The notes beneath the pieces are model-generated. The model did not search any database. It was not told the DNA's origin and saw nothing but the letters and a program-made list of their open reading frames with translations. Below, in pieces: positions 1-7,096 of a DNA stretch of 64,000 nt. Positions within the stretch are counted from its first letter, which is position 1. Each line of letters starts with the position of its first letter. The position numbers were made by a program, and so were the translations under genes. Source of the DNA: Prolixibacteraceae bacterium (GTDB taxonomy: Bacteria; Bacteroidota; Bacteroidia; Bacteroidales; Prolixibacteraceae); the NCBI GenBank assembly GCA_030602265.1, contig JAUWAB010000002.1, positions 62,001-126,000 of the forward strand. The letters run 5' to 3'.

Positions 1-624
1 CCAGGCCCTAAAATCCTCGTTTCTTTTCCGCCCGGGGTAACCTTTTCCGAAGCGGCCAATTTTGCCCTTCAACATAAGGATTGGATCATTGGCCAGCTAA
101 ACAAATTTCAAATGAACGCATCATCGTGTAAACCTGAATTCCCGATGAAAACCAAGTTTCACACGGTGAATATACAACCTGACGGTGAAAAATTCTCTGT
201 TAAACAGAAAAAATTTGAAATAAATATCTTTTTCCCTTCAATTCTTTCCCCGGAAAGTGAACAGGTTTCCGGGTTTGTTGGTAAAGTGCTCGATTCGATC
301 TATTTATGGGAAGCCAGACATTATCTGCCGGCAAGGCTTGCCAAACTGGCCGGTCTCCATGGGTTCAGCTACCGACGGGTTTCTTTGCGGAATAACCGGA
401 GCAACTGGGGCAGTTGCTCGTCAAGGGGTAATATCAGCCTGAATATAAAACTGATGAAACTGCCCGACCACCTGATCGATTTTGTTCTTCTCCATGAACT
501 GGTTCATACCCGGATCAGGAACCACGGACCGGAATTTAAGTCGATGCTCGACCACCTGACAGATGGCCGGAGGAAAGAATTATCGGCCGAAATCAGGAAA
601 TATTCAACACTTGCCAATTCATAG
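1..624 (+). CDS. YgjP/DUF45-type zinc metallopeptidase-like protein (5' end missing)
   Basis: The reading frame is open from base 1, so the gene begins before the window; at least 207 residues are present. The C-terminal half carries the family signature: a WGSC segment, then HELVH followed by a downstream histidine in NHGPEF, which together give the three-histidine/glutamate zinc site of YgjP-like (SprT/WSS1-related, DUF45) proteins. The bases before the first ATG (112) also encode family-like sequence, including a Trp-Ile-Ile segment, so that ATG is internal and not the start. The family is predicted to be a cytosolic metallopeptidase, but its substrate is not known. It is followed 74 bases later by dgt on the same strand, with a -7 element between, so the two are probably transcribed separately. 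Confidence 0.85.
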   Translation, partial: PGPKILVSFPPGVTFSEAANFALQHKDWIIGQLNKFQMNASSCKPEFPMKTKFHTVNIQPDGEKFSVKQKKFEINIFFPSILSPESEQVSGFVGKVLDSIYLWEARHYLPARLAKLAGLHGFSYRRVSLRNNRSNWGSCSSRGNISLNIKLMKLPDHLIDFVLLHELVHTRIRNHGPEFKSMLDHLTDGRRKELSAEIRKYSTLANS

Positions 625-686
625 TTTTTATGTCAGACGTCACTTTTCAAAACCTGACGGTGACACAGTTTTAATTCTTTTCATGT

Positions 687-694
687 TACATTTG
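687..694 (+). promoter_or_regulatory. -7 promoter element of dgt, abutting the start codon
   Basis: TACATTTG matches the Bacteroidota -7 consensus TAnnTTTG. No clear TTG lies at the expected -33 position. It ends only four bases before ATG 699, so transcription would begin at or very near the start codon. Confidence 0.55.
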
Positions 695-698
695 CATG

Positions 699-2036
699 AT
701 GGAATGGAATCGATTATTATCTGCGCGCCGTCTTGGTCTTGAATCAAGGGGCGAGGTTTTTCCGGATGAGGACCGGAGCCAGTTTCAACGTGATTACGAC
801 CGGATAATTTTTTCGGCGGCCTTCCGCCGGATGCAGAACAAAACGCAGGTTTTTCCGCTTCCGGGACGAATTTTTGTCCATAACCGTTTGACCCATACGC
901 TGGAGGTTGCCAGCGTCGGGCGATCCCTCGGTAACCGGCTTGCGGAGATGCTTTTCCGGAGAAATGAGCTGAACGATCCGGAGATGGTTACCGCCATCGG
1001 ATCGGTGGTTTCAGCTGCCTGTCTTGCCCATGATATGGGCAATCCACCGTTTGGCCATTCCGGAGAATCGGCGATTTCAAGCTATTTTCTTAATGGTGCA
1101 GGTAAGGCACTGGAATCGGGAATGACGGTGGCCGAATGGAATGATTTTACCCGTTTCGACGGAAATGCCAATGCTTTTCGCTTACTGTCGCATGCTTTTA
1201 ATGGAAAAAGGGAAGGGGGATTTGCCCTGACTTATTCAACCCTGGCCTCCATCGTTAAATATCCGTTTGAGTCTACAGCGGCAACCCGTTCAAAGGTAGG
1301 TTTCTTTCAGACGGAGAAGGAAACCTGGCGGAAGATTGCCGGGGAGCTTGATATTCCTCAGTTTTCGGGTGATCCGATGGTCTATGCCAGGCACCCGCTG
1401 GTCTATCTGGTTGAGGCAGCCGATGATATCTGTTACCAGGTCATGGATGTGGAAGACGCCTTCAGACTGGGAATTCTGAGCTACGATGAAACCGTCGGGT
1501 TACTGATGGAGTTTCACAGGCACTCCGACAAGCATACCCATGAATACCTCTCAGAAACCAGGAAACAGGTCACAGACCTTCATGAACAGGTAGGCCACCT
1601 GAGGGCCGGAATTATCGGCAAACTGGCCGGGGCTTGTTTTAATGTATTCGTTGAACACTATGATGAGATTATGGCCGGCGGATTCAAAGGCAGCCTGATG
1701 AAGGGGATTGACCCGGGCCTTGCTGCAGCCATGAAACAAGTGCAACAGGTTTCGGTTTCCCGGATTTATAATCATCGTTCGGTTGTAGAAATAGAAATCG
1801 CCGGATATAAGATTATCGGGACGCTGATGGATGAGTTCTGTCAGGCCATTCTTCATCCGTCGGATACGCTCTCTGAAAAAGTACTGACCCTTATGCCGGC
1901 ACAGTACAGACCGTTGAATGCATCGCTGTATGCGCGGGTCCAGGCGGTCGTTGATTTTATTTCCGGAATGACCGATGTATACGCACTCGATCTATACCGA
2001 AAAATCAAGGGGATCAGCCTTCCCGAAATCGTCTGA
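699..2036 (+). CDS. dgt: Deoxyguanosinetriphosphate triphosphohydrolase (dGTPase)
   Basis: This 445-residue HD-domain hydrolase converts dGTP to deoxyguanosine and triphosphate in the cytosol, affecting dNTP pools. The N-terminus has the family block RDYDRIIFSAAFRRMQNKTQ, then the first metal-binding histidine in RLTHTLE, and the HD pair at about residues 111-112 in CLAHDMGNPPFGH. Length is typical for the Bacteroidota form. Two ATGs are adjacent (696 and 699); I prefer 699 because relatives begin Met-x-Trp followed by a LLS-RR segment. The -7 element sits immediately upstream, which implies a leaderless or nearly leaderless mRNA. No further in-frame Met occurs before the conserved region, so a shorter protein is unlikely. 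Confidence 0.95.
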   Translation: MEWNRLLSARRLGLESRGEVFPDEDRSQFQRDYDRIIFSAAFRRMQNKTQVFPLPGRIFVHNRLTHTLEVASVGRSLGNRLAEMLFRRNELNDPEMVTAIGSVVSAACLAHDMGNPPFGHSGESAISSYFLNGAGKALESGMTVAEWNDFTRFDGNANAFRLLSHAFNGKREGGFALTYSTLASIVKYPFESTAATRSKVGFFQTEKETWRKIAGELDIPQFSGDPMVYARHPLVYLVEAADDICYQVMDVEDAFRLGILSYDETVGLLMEFHRHSDKHTHEYLSETRKQVTDLHEQVGHLRAGIIGKLAGACFNVFVEHYDEIMAGGFKGSLMKGIDPGLAAAMKQVQQVSVSRIYNHRSVVEIEIAGYKIIGTLMDEFCQAILHPSDTLSEKVLTLMPAQYRPLNASLYARVQAVVDFISGMTDVYALDLYRKIKGISLPEIV

Positions 2037-2240
2037 TATTTTATGCGCTTCCGCTGCAGGGGCATGGTAGGGTATGTCGGCAGACAGGTTCTGGTGAAAT
2101 TTTTATGGAGCAAACCCCGTTTGAACATGCCAATAATAATAAATGGTATCGGAGAGCCCTGAATCAGGATAAAAATGAGCAGGCAAGGTGTTAATACTCT
2201 TTTTTTTGCGAAATTTGCAGCGTTAAATTATAATGTATAC

Positions 2241-3560
2241 ATGACAAGAGAAAACAGGGGCGGCCGGCCGGGAGGTAACAGGCCGCAGGGAGGCCGGTCA
2301 CAGGGACCAGGCCGGTCACAGAGAGACCATCGTACAGAGAGGGGAGGCCGTGGTGCCCGACCAGGGGGCGAAAGACCATCCGGTGGTCCCGGAGGCCGTG
2401 GAGCCTGGTCGGCAGGAGAAAGATCAGCCGGTAGTCCCGGAGGCCGTGGAACCCGGTCAGCCGGCGAAAGACCATCCGGTGGTCCCGGAGGTTTCAGGGA
2501 AAGGCCTTCGGGCGGACAGGAAAGGTTTGCCAGGAAATCTTCTTTCGGGGAGAGGGCAGGAGACAGAGCAGGAGACAGGGGAGGCCAGAGATGGGAAGGC
2601 GACCGCAAACAGGGAGAACGGCGTAGTCCCGGACAAAGCCGTTTCGGAGACAGCCGGCCGGCCGGCAGAGGCAGGCACCATGATAGCCAGCCAGGTAGCC
2701 GGGTTCCCGGAAACAATCCAAAGAAACTTATTCTCCAAAGAGAAAAAAGACCTTCCAGAAATCAACTCCTGAAGGAATTGGGATATGCCGACCATAAAGC
2801 TTACCGCGAGTCTACCCGGAAATCCGACTCCAGGATCCCGGAAATCCGCAGCGAACTCATCCGCCTCAACCGGTTTATCGCCAATTCGGGGATCTGCTCA
2901 CGGCGAGAGGCCGATAAATATATTGCCGCAGGGGTGGTCACAGTTAATGGTCAGATCATTACGGAACTGGGATCCAAAGTTTCGCCCGGTGATGAGGTCC
3001 GGTTCGATGGCCGCCTGATTACACCGGAAAGAAAAGTATACCTGCTCCTGAACAAACCCAAAGACTTCGTAACCACCACCGACGATCCAAATGCTACCCA
3101 GACGGTGATGGACCTTATTAAAAATGCATGTGAGGAGAGGGTATACCCCGTCGGGCGTCTCGACCGTAACACCACCGGTTTATTGCTCTTTACCAATGAT
3201 GGCGATCTGGCCAAACGGCTTTCGCACCCTTCTCATAAGGTGGAAAAAGTATACCAGGTTACCCTGGATAAGGTGGTTTCGGTCAATGATATCCAGAAAT
3301 TAGCCGACGGCTTTGAACTTGAGGACGGATTCATCTCAGCCGATGCCATTACCTATGTGGAAAGCATGGAGAAAAATGTGGTCGGGGTGGAAATCCATTC
3401 CGGACGGAACCGGATTGTAAGACGTATGTTTGAACACCTCGGTTACCGTGTCAGGGGCCTCGACAGAGTTTCATACGCCGGCCTTACCAAAAAGAGCCTG
3501 CCCCGTGGCAAGTGGCGGTTCCTCAGTCCGCCTGAAGTAAGTTTCCTGAAGATGAAGTAA
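2241..3560 (+). CDS. RluB/RsuA-family pseudouridine synthase with Arg/Gly-rich N-terminal tail
   Basis: This enzyme isomerises a uridine to pseudouridine in rRNA (RluB/RluE/RsuA family). From about residue 205 there is an S4 RNA-binding domain (IRLNRFIANSGICSRREADK), then the catalytic domain with the active Asp in GRLDRNTTGLLLFTNDGDL and the C-terminal GRNRIVRRMF segment. The first 150 or so residues are low-complexity Arg/Gly/Ser/Pro sequence containing three 48-base repeats (2343-2486), probably disordered and RNA-binding. An ATG at 2175 also opens the frame, but 2241 gives the usual Bacteroidota N-terminus (MTRENRGGRPGG) and lies downstream of a -7-like GAAATTTG at 2210-2217. The exact target uridine cannot be read from sequence. 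Confidence 0.9.
   Translation: MTRENRGGRPGGNRPQGGRSQGPGRSQRDHRTERGGRGARPGGERPSGGPGGRGAWSAGERSAGSPGGRGTRSAGERPSGGPGGFRERPSGGQERFARKSSFGERAGDRAGDRGGQRWEGDRKQGERRSPGQSRFGDSRPAGRGRHHDSQPGSRVPGNNPKKLILQREKRPSRNQLLKELGYADHKAYRESTRKSDSRIPEIRSELIRLNRFIANSGICSRREADKYIAAGVVTVNGQIITELGSKVSPGDEVRFDGRLITPERKVYLLLNKPKDFVTTTDDPNATQTVMDLIKNACEERVYPVGRLDRNTTGLLLFTNDGDLAKRLSHPSHKVEKVYQVTLDKVVSVNDIQKLADGFELEDGFISADAITYVESMEKNVVGVEIHSGRNRIVRRMFEHLGYRVRGLDRVSYAGLTKKSLPRGKWRFLSPPEVSFLKMK
2343..2486 (+). repeat. Three tandem 48-bp repeats in the pseudouridine synthase tail
   Basis: The word GGAGGCCGTGG recurs at 2343, 2391 and 2439, spaced exactly 48 bases. Each unit encodes 16 residues of the form GGRG-x-x-x-x-GER-x-x-G-x-P. 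A degenerate fourth unit starts at 2487. Confidence 0.85.
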
Positions 3561-3617
3561 ACCAAGCCTTCATCCAGGTTGTAATTCCCTGCTTATTTCG
3601 TTACTAATATTACTGAA

Positions 3618-4109
3618 ATGGAGAAACAGTTTCTTGATATTGTCCGGAATAATCAGGGAATTATTCATAAAGTCTGCAGTATTTACTGTGATAATGAGGA
3701 GGACCGAAATGATCTTGTGCAGGAGATCCTGGCACAGCTATGGAAGTCTTTCCCTTCATTCAGGAATGAATCAAAGTTCACCACCTGGATGTACAGAGTC
3801 GCACTGAATACTGCCATTACCTCTTTTAAGAAGAACATCAGGCAGCCCGACAGAACACCATTGTCACACCAGAATTTTCAGCTGGTTGATGAAAATTCGT
3901 CCCCTGACCTGGAGGAGAACCTCAGGCTTCTAAGAGAGGCTGTATCGAAGCTTACCGGGATCGAGAAATCGATCATATTGCTCTATCTTGAAAGTAAAAG
4001 CTACGATGAGATTGCCGAAATTACAGGGATTACCCAGAATTATGTCAGGGTAAAAATGAACAGGATAAAAAAGAAACTGAAGTCTTATATGACCGCAGAA
4101 GAAGAATAA
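3618..4109 (+). CDS. ECF-type RNA polymerase sigma factor
   Basis: A 163-residue sigma-70 family protein with only regions 2 and 4. Region 2 is visible around residues 10-75 (DNEEDRNDLVQEILAQLW and FTTWMYRVALNTAI). Region 4, at about 110-160, has the helix-turn-helix segment SYDEIAEITGITQNYVRVKM. It directs RNA polymerase to a small set of promoters, usually under control of a membrane anti-sigma factor. The next gene starts two bases after its stop and encodes a membrane protein with a cytosolic N-terminus, which makes that protein a reasonable partner, although it has no recognisable zinc-anti-sigma motif. Confidence 0.9.
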   Translation: MEKQFLDIVRNNQGIIHKVCSIYCDNEEDRNDLVQEILAQLWKSFPSFRNESKFTTWMYRVALNTAITSFKKNIRQPDRTPLSHQNFQLVDENSSPDLEENLRLLREAVSKLTGIEKSIILLYLESKSYDEIAEITGITQNYVRVKMNRIKKKLKSYMTAEEE

Positions 4110-4111
4110 CC

Positions 4112-4780
4112 ATGGATATCAATGATTTACAAAAAGCCTGGAAGAAGGTGTCTGCCGATACCTCTGAGCGGGAAGTGCTAACTGAAGAAAAAATCAGGGA
4201 GCTGCTTTCTACGCGGACGTCCAGTCTTATGGAGCGGATAGACAGGAACATCAGGGGAGGTCTGGTGGTATTGTTTTTGATTATTGCACTGATTGTGGTC
4301 TGGGATTTCCTGGTTACCGGATCAGATGCGCTTAGCGGCCGTCAGGTGCATATCCCGTTATGGGTTACGCTGCTCGACCGGGGTATTAACTTCCTGTTGT
4401 TTCTGTTGTTTCTCGTTTTTGTGGTCAGGTACAATCAAATCAGGAGAAAATGTGAGGATGGGTGCAGCCTCAGACAGGCTCTGGTAAGGGTTATCGGAAT
4501 CATGGAAACATATAAGCGGCTGTTCGCCCTTGCACTGGTGATCTTTCTGCTTTCTTCAGGCACCGGTTATATTGCAGGATTTTACAAAGGTATCCATATT
4601 CAGGAATATACCGGATTGCTGCTTCCGGTTGCCATTATTTTAGGAATCCTTACGCTGCTCCTGTTTACCGGCCTTTTGTTCCTGCTTCTCCGATGGATGT
4701 TCAGAAAACTCTACGGAAATTATCTGAACCAGCTTCGCAAAACGCTCCGCGAACTGGACGAGCTGGATGAGTTGGACTAA
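4112..4780 (+). CDS. Membrane protein of unknown function, candidate partner of the ECF sigma factor
   Basis: I do not recognise the family. The 222-residue product has a soluble N-terminal stretch of about 48 residues, then four hydrophobic segments at roughly 50-68, 85-107, 130-150 and 165-195, and a charged C-terminus ending in repeated Glu-Leu-Asp. Only two bases separate it from the sigma factor gene, so the two are co-transcribed. The position and the cytosolic N-terminus fit an anti-sigma or sigma-modulating role, but no HxxxCxxC motif or other diagnostic residue is seen, so this is inferred from context only. Confidence 0.75.
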   Translation: MDINDLQKAWKKVSADTSEREVLTEEKIRELLSTRTSSLMERIDRNIRGGLVVLFLIIALIVVWDFLVTGSDALSGRQVHIPLWVTLLDRGINFLLFLLFLVFVVRYNQIRRKCEDGCSLRQALVRVIGIMETYKRLFALALVIFLLSSGTGYIAGFYKGIHIQEYTGLLLPVAIILGILTLLLFTGLLFLLLRWMFRKLYGNYLNQLRKTLRELDELDELD

Positions 4781-4837
4781 AACTTCATAAATTATTTAAA
4801 AACCCCTTTGGCTGCTGGTAAGTTGGATAAACAAATG

Positions 4838-4845
4838 TACCTTTG
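4838..4845 (+). promoter_or_regulatory. -7 promoter element of glmM
   Basis: TACCTTTG fits TAnnTTTG. It overlaps the GTG at 4845 that would otherwise extend the glmM frame, and so supports the ATG at 4863, 18 bases further on, as the real start. Confidence 0.6.
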
Positions 4846-4862
4846 TGCCAAACTTTTTTCCT

Positions 4863-6281
4863 ATGGCTTTAATAAAATCTATCTCCGGAATAAGAGGGAC
4901 CATCGGCGGTCTGCCTGGCGAAGGCCTGAGTCCGCTGGATGTGGTAAAATTTACGGCAGCCTATGCCGCATGGATTAAGCATACTCCGGGTGATGTCCCT
5001 GAGCCCGGCGGGACAGAAGGTTCCCCGGTGAAAGTTGTAGTGGGCAGGGATGCCAGGATTTCGGGTCCGATGGTGAGTTCCCTGGTGATATCAACCCTTG
5101 TTGGTATGGGATGCGATGTGGTGGATATCGGATTAGCCACCACACCCACAACAGAAATAGCGGTTGTGGCCGAAGGCGCCGGCGGTGGGATCATCCTTAC
5201 CGCAAGCCATAATCCCATCCAGTGGAATGCATTGAAACTGCTGAACCACAAAGGTGAGTTCCTGTCTGCAGCAGATGGTAAACGAATCCTGGAACTGGCT
5301 GATGCCGAAGATTTTTGTTTTGCTTCCGTTCATGAGCTGGGAACCGTTATCCGGCGTGATTATCTGGACTACCATATCCGAAAAGTAACCGAATTGGCTC
5401 TTGTAGATGTTGAAGCGATCACTGCGGCCGGTTTTAAGGTCGCGGTCGATGCTGTCAATTCCGTAGGTGGTCTCGCCATCCCACGTCTGTTGAATGCGCT
5501 GGGTGTGAAGGAGGTTGTGGAAATAAACTGTACTCCCGACGGCCGATTCGCCCATAATCCAGAACCATTGGCAGAACACCTCACAGATACCTGTGCCCAG
5601 GTCAGGAAAAGCGGAGTGGATGTCGGCTTCGTAACCGATCCTGATGTTGACCGGCTGGCTATCATCAATGAAGACGGAACTCTTTTTAATGAGGAGTATA
5701 CCCTGGTGGCTGTTGCTGATTATGTTCTTGGAAACACTCCGGGGAATACAGTCTCGAACCTCTCCTCTTCAAGGGCTCTGCGGGATATCACACTGAAGCA
5801 CGGGGGCAGCTACCAGGCAGCCGCAGTGGGAGAGGTGAACGTCGTCGAAAAAATGAAGGCCACCGGTGCTGTCATCGGAGGCGAAGGCAACGGAGGTATT
5901 ATCTACCCGGCAAGTCACTATGGCCGGGATGCCCTGGTGGGCGTGGCCCTTTTCCTGACTCACCTGGCCAAATCGGGACTCAGGACTTCTGAGCTCAGAA
6001 AAACGTATCCCGATTATTTCATGTCCAAGAATAAAATTGAACTTACCCCGGAAACCGACGTTGACAGGATTTTGGAGGTGATAAAGGAAAAATACCGTAA
6101 TGAGCAGGTTACCGATATTGACGGGGTGAAAATCGATTTCCCGGAATCATGGGTTCACCTGAGGAAATCCAATACCGAACCGATTATCAGGATATATTCG
6201 GAGGCCGGAACTCCGGAGGAGGCAGACCGGCTGGCACAGCAGATGATCTCGGTTATCAGGGAGGTTGGCGGTTCCTTGTAA
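4863..6281 (+). CDS. glmM: Phosphoglucosamine mutase (alpha-D-phosphohexomutase family)
   Basis: The 472-residue cytosolic enzyme interconverts glucosamine-6-phosphate and glucosamine-1-phosphate on the way to UDP-GlcNAc for peptidoglycan and lipopolysaccharide. Family landmarks appear in order: the N-terminal SISGIRGTIGG, the phosphoserine loop TASHNPIQWNALK, the metal-binding DPDVDRLAI, the sugar-binding GEGNGG, and the C-terminal phosphate-binding RKSNTEPIIRIYSEA. The start at 4863 (MALIKSISG) is chosen because the -7 promoter element ends at 4845. Phosphomannomutase/phosphoglucomutase activity is an alternative within the same superfamily, but the N-terminus and length match the Bacteroidota GlmM group. 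Confidence 0.9.
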   Translation: MALIKSISGIRGTIGGLPGEGLSPLDVVKFTAAYAAWIKHTPGDVPEPGGTEGSPVKVVVGRDARISGPMVSSLVISTLVGMGCDVVDIGLATTPTTEIAVVAEGAGGGIILTASHNPIQWNALKLLNHKGEFLSAADGKRILELADAEDFCFASVHELGTVIRRDYLDYHIRKVTELALVDVEAITAAGFKVAVDAVNSVGGLAIPRLLNALGVKEVVEINCTPDGRFAHNPEPLAEHLTDTCAQVRKSGVDVGFVTDPDVDRLAIINEDGTLFNEEYTLVAVADYVLGNTPGNTVSNLSSSRALRDITLKHGGSYQAAAVGEVNVVEKMKATGAVIGGEGNGGIIYPASHYGRDALVGVALFLTHLAKSGLRTSELRKTYPDYFMSKNKIELTPETDVDRILEVIKEKYRNEQVTDIDGVKIDFPESWVHLRKSNTEPIIRIYSEAGTPEEADRLAQQMISVIREVGGSL

Positions 6282-6292
6282 GTGATCAGCTC

Positions 6293-6322
6293 TTTGCGGA
6301 TTTCGGAAAATGATTACATTTG
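6293..6322 (+). promoter_or_regulatory. Promoter of the preQ1 riboswitch-transporter transcript
   Basis: TTTG at 6293-6296 and TACATTTG at 6315-6322 are 18 bases apart, close to the Bacteroidota -33/-7 arrangement. Transcription would start near 6327, giving a leader of about 65 bases. Confidence 0.7.
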
Positions 6323-6350
6323 CGCCCTGAAATAAAAAATTGTTGAACCA

Positions 6351-6391
6351 TGCCGCAGGTTCCATCACCCTGCGGTTAAAAAATCAAAAAA
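6351..6391 (+). promoter_or_regulatory. Candidate preQ1-I riboswitch
   Basis: A perfect stem pairs CCGCAG (6353-6358) with CTGCGG (6370-6375). A further G-C pair closes the loop, which reads GTTCCATCACC. The stem is followed directly by an A-rich tail (6376-6391) running into the ATG. Stem, GGTTC loop start, ACCC before the 3' strand and A-rich tail are the layout of class I preQ1 aptamers. The short pseudoknot helix is not obvious: CAU in the loop could pair with the start codon AUG, which would imply control of translation. The downstream gene is a queuosine-precursor transporter, a known target class. Confidence 0.68.
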
Positions 6392-7096
6392 ATGTTTAAT
6401 GAACTTCTGTGGCTGGTTGAAATCCTGGCCAATTTTATGCTGATCATCCTCGCTTACCGCCTTTTCGGCAAATGGGGACTGATTATGTGGATTCCCGTTT
6501 CTACCATTATTGCCAACATTCAGGTGGTTCAGACCATCCAGTTATTCGGATTTTCTGCTACCCTGGGAAATGTGGTTTACGCAACTTCTTTCCTCATTAC
6601 CGACATCCTGTCAGAAAACTATGGAAAGAAGGAGGCTAAGAAGGCGGTATGGATCGGTTTTTACAGCCTGATCTCGATGACCCTTCTGATGAACCTGGTA
6701 TTGTTTTTTCAGCCCCTGGACGGCGATGAATTTTCCGGGGTCACCCATCACTCCCTGAGTACCATTTTTAACCTGATGCCCCGGATTGCCCTGGCGAGCC
6801 TCACCGCTTACGTGATTTCCCAGCGGCACGACGTTTGGGCTTTCCATTTCTGGAAAGCGCGGTTTCCGGACGATAGTCAGCTCTGGCTCCGTAATAATCT
6901 GAGTACCATGGTTTCACAGCTTTTCGACAGTGCAGTGTTCGTCCTTATCGCATTCTGGGGGGTATTTGAAACCAAGGTACTGCTTGAAATCTTACTGACC
7001 ACCTATCTCCTGAAATGGCTGGTGGCGGCTGCCGATACGCCCTTCGTATACTGGGCAAAAAGCATACACCGTAAGGGCAGTTTCATGCTGAAGTAG
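6392..7096 (+). CDS. yhhQ: Queuosine-precursor transporter (YhhQ/DUF165, VUT family)
   Basis: The 234-residue inner-membrane protein has about six hydrophobic segments. It carries the family core near residues 40-85, including SATLGNVVYATSFLITDILS and the following Asn-Tyr-Gly-Lys. The YhhQ (COG1738) family imports preQ0/preQ1, which feed the queuosine modification of tRNA wobble bases. The likely preQ1 riboswitch directly upstream supports this substrate. The stop codon TAG (7094-7096) abuts, with no spacer, the stop of the convergent peptidase gene. Confidence 0.9.
   Translation: MFNELLWLVEILANFMLIILAYRLFGKWGLIMWIPVSTIIANIQVVQTIQLFGFSATLGNVVYATSFLITDILSENYGKKEAKKAVWIGFYSLISMTLLMNLVLFFQPLDGDEFSGVTHHSLSTIFNLMPRIALASLTAYVISQRHDVWAFHFWKARFPDDSQLWLRNNLSTMVSQLFDSAVFVLIAFWGVFETKVLLEILLTTYLLKWLVAAADTPFVYWAKSIHRKGSFMLK

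Noticed and set aside
2105-2194. 29-residue ORF between dgt and the pseudouridine synthase
   Set aside because: No start-site signal, no recognisable motif, and it runs into the promoter-like region of the next gene.
2228-2795. Several antisense and alternate-frame ORFs of 90-162 residues over the pseudouridine synthase tail
   Set aside because: They are shadows of the GC-rich 48-bp repeats, with low-complexity Pro/Leu sequence.
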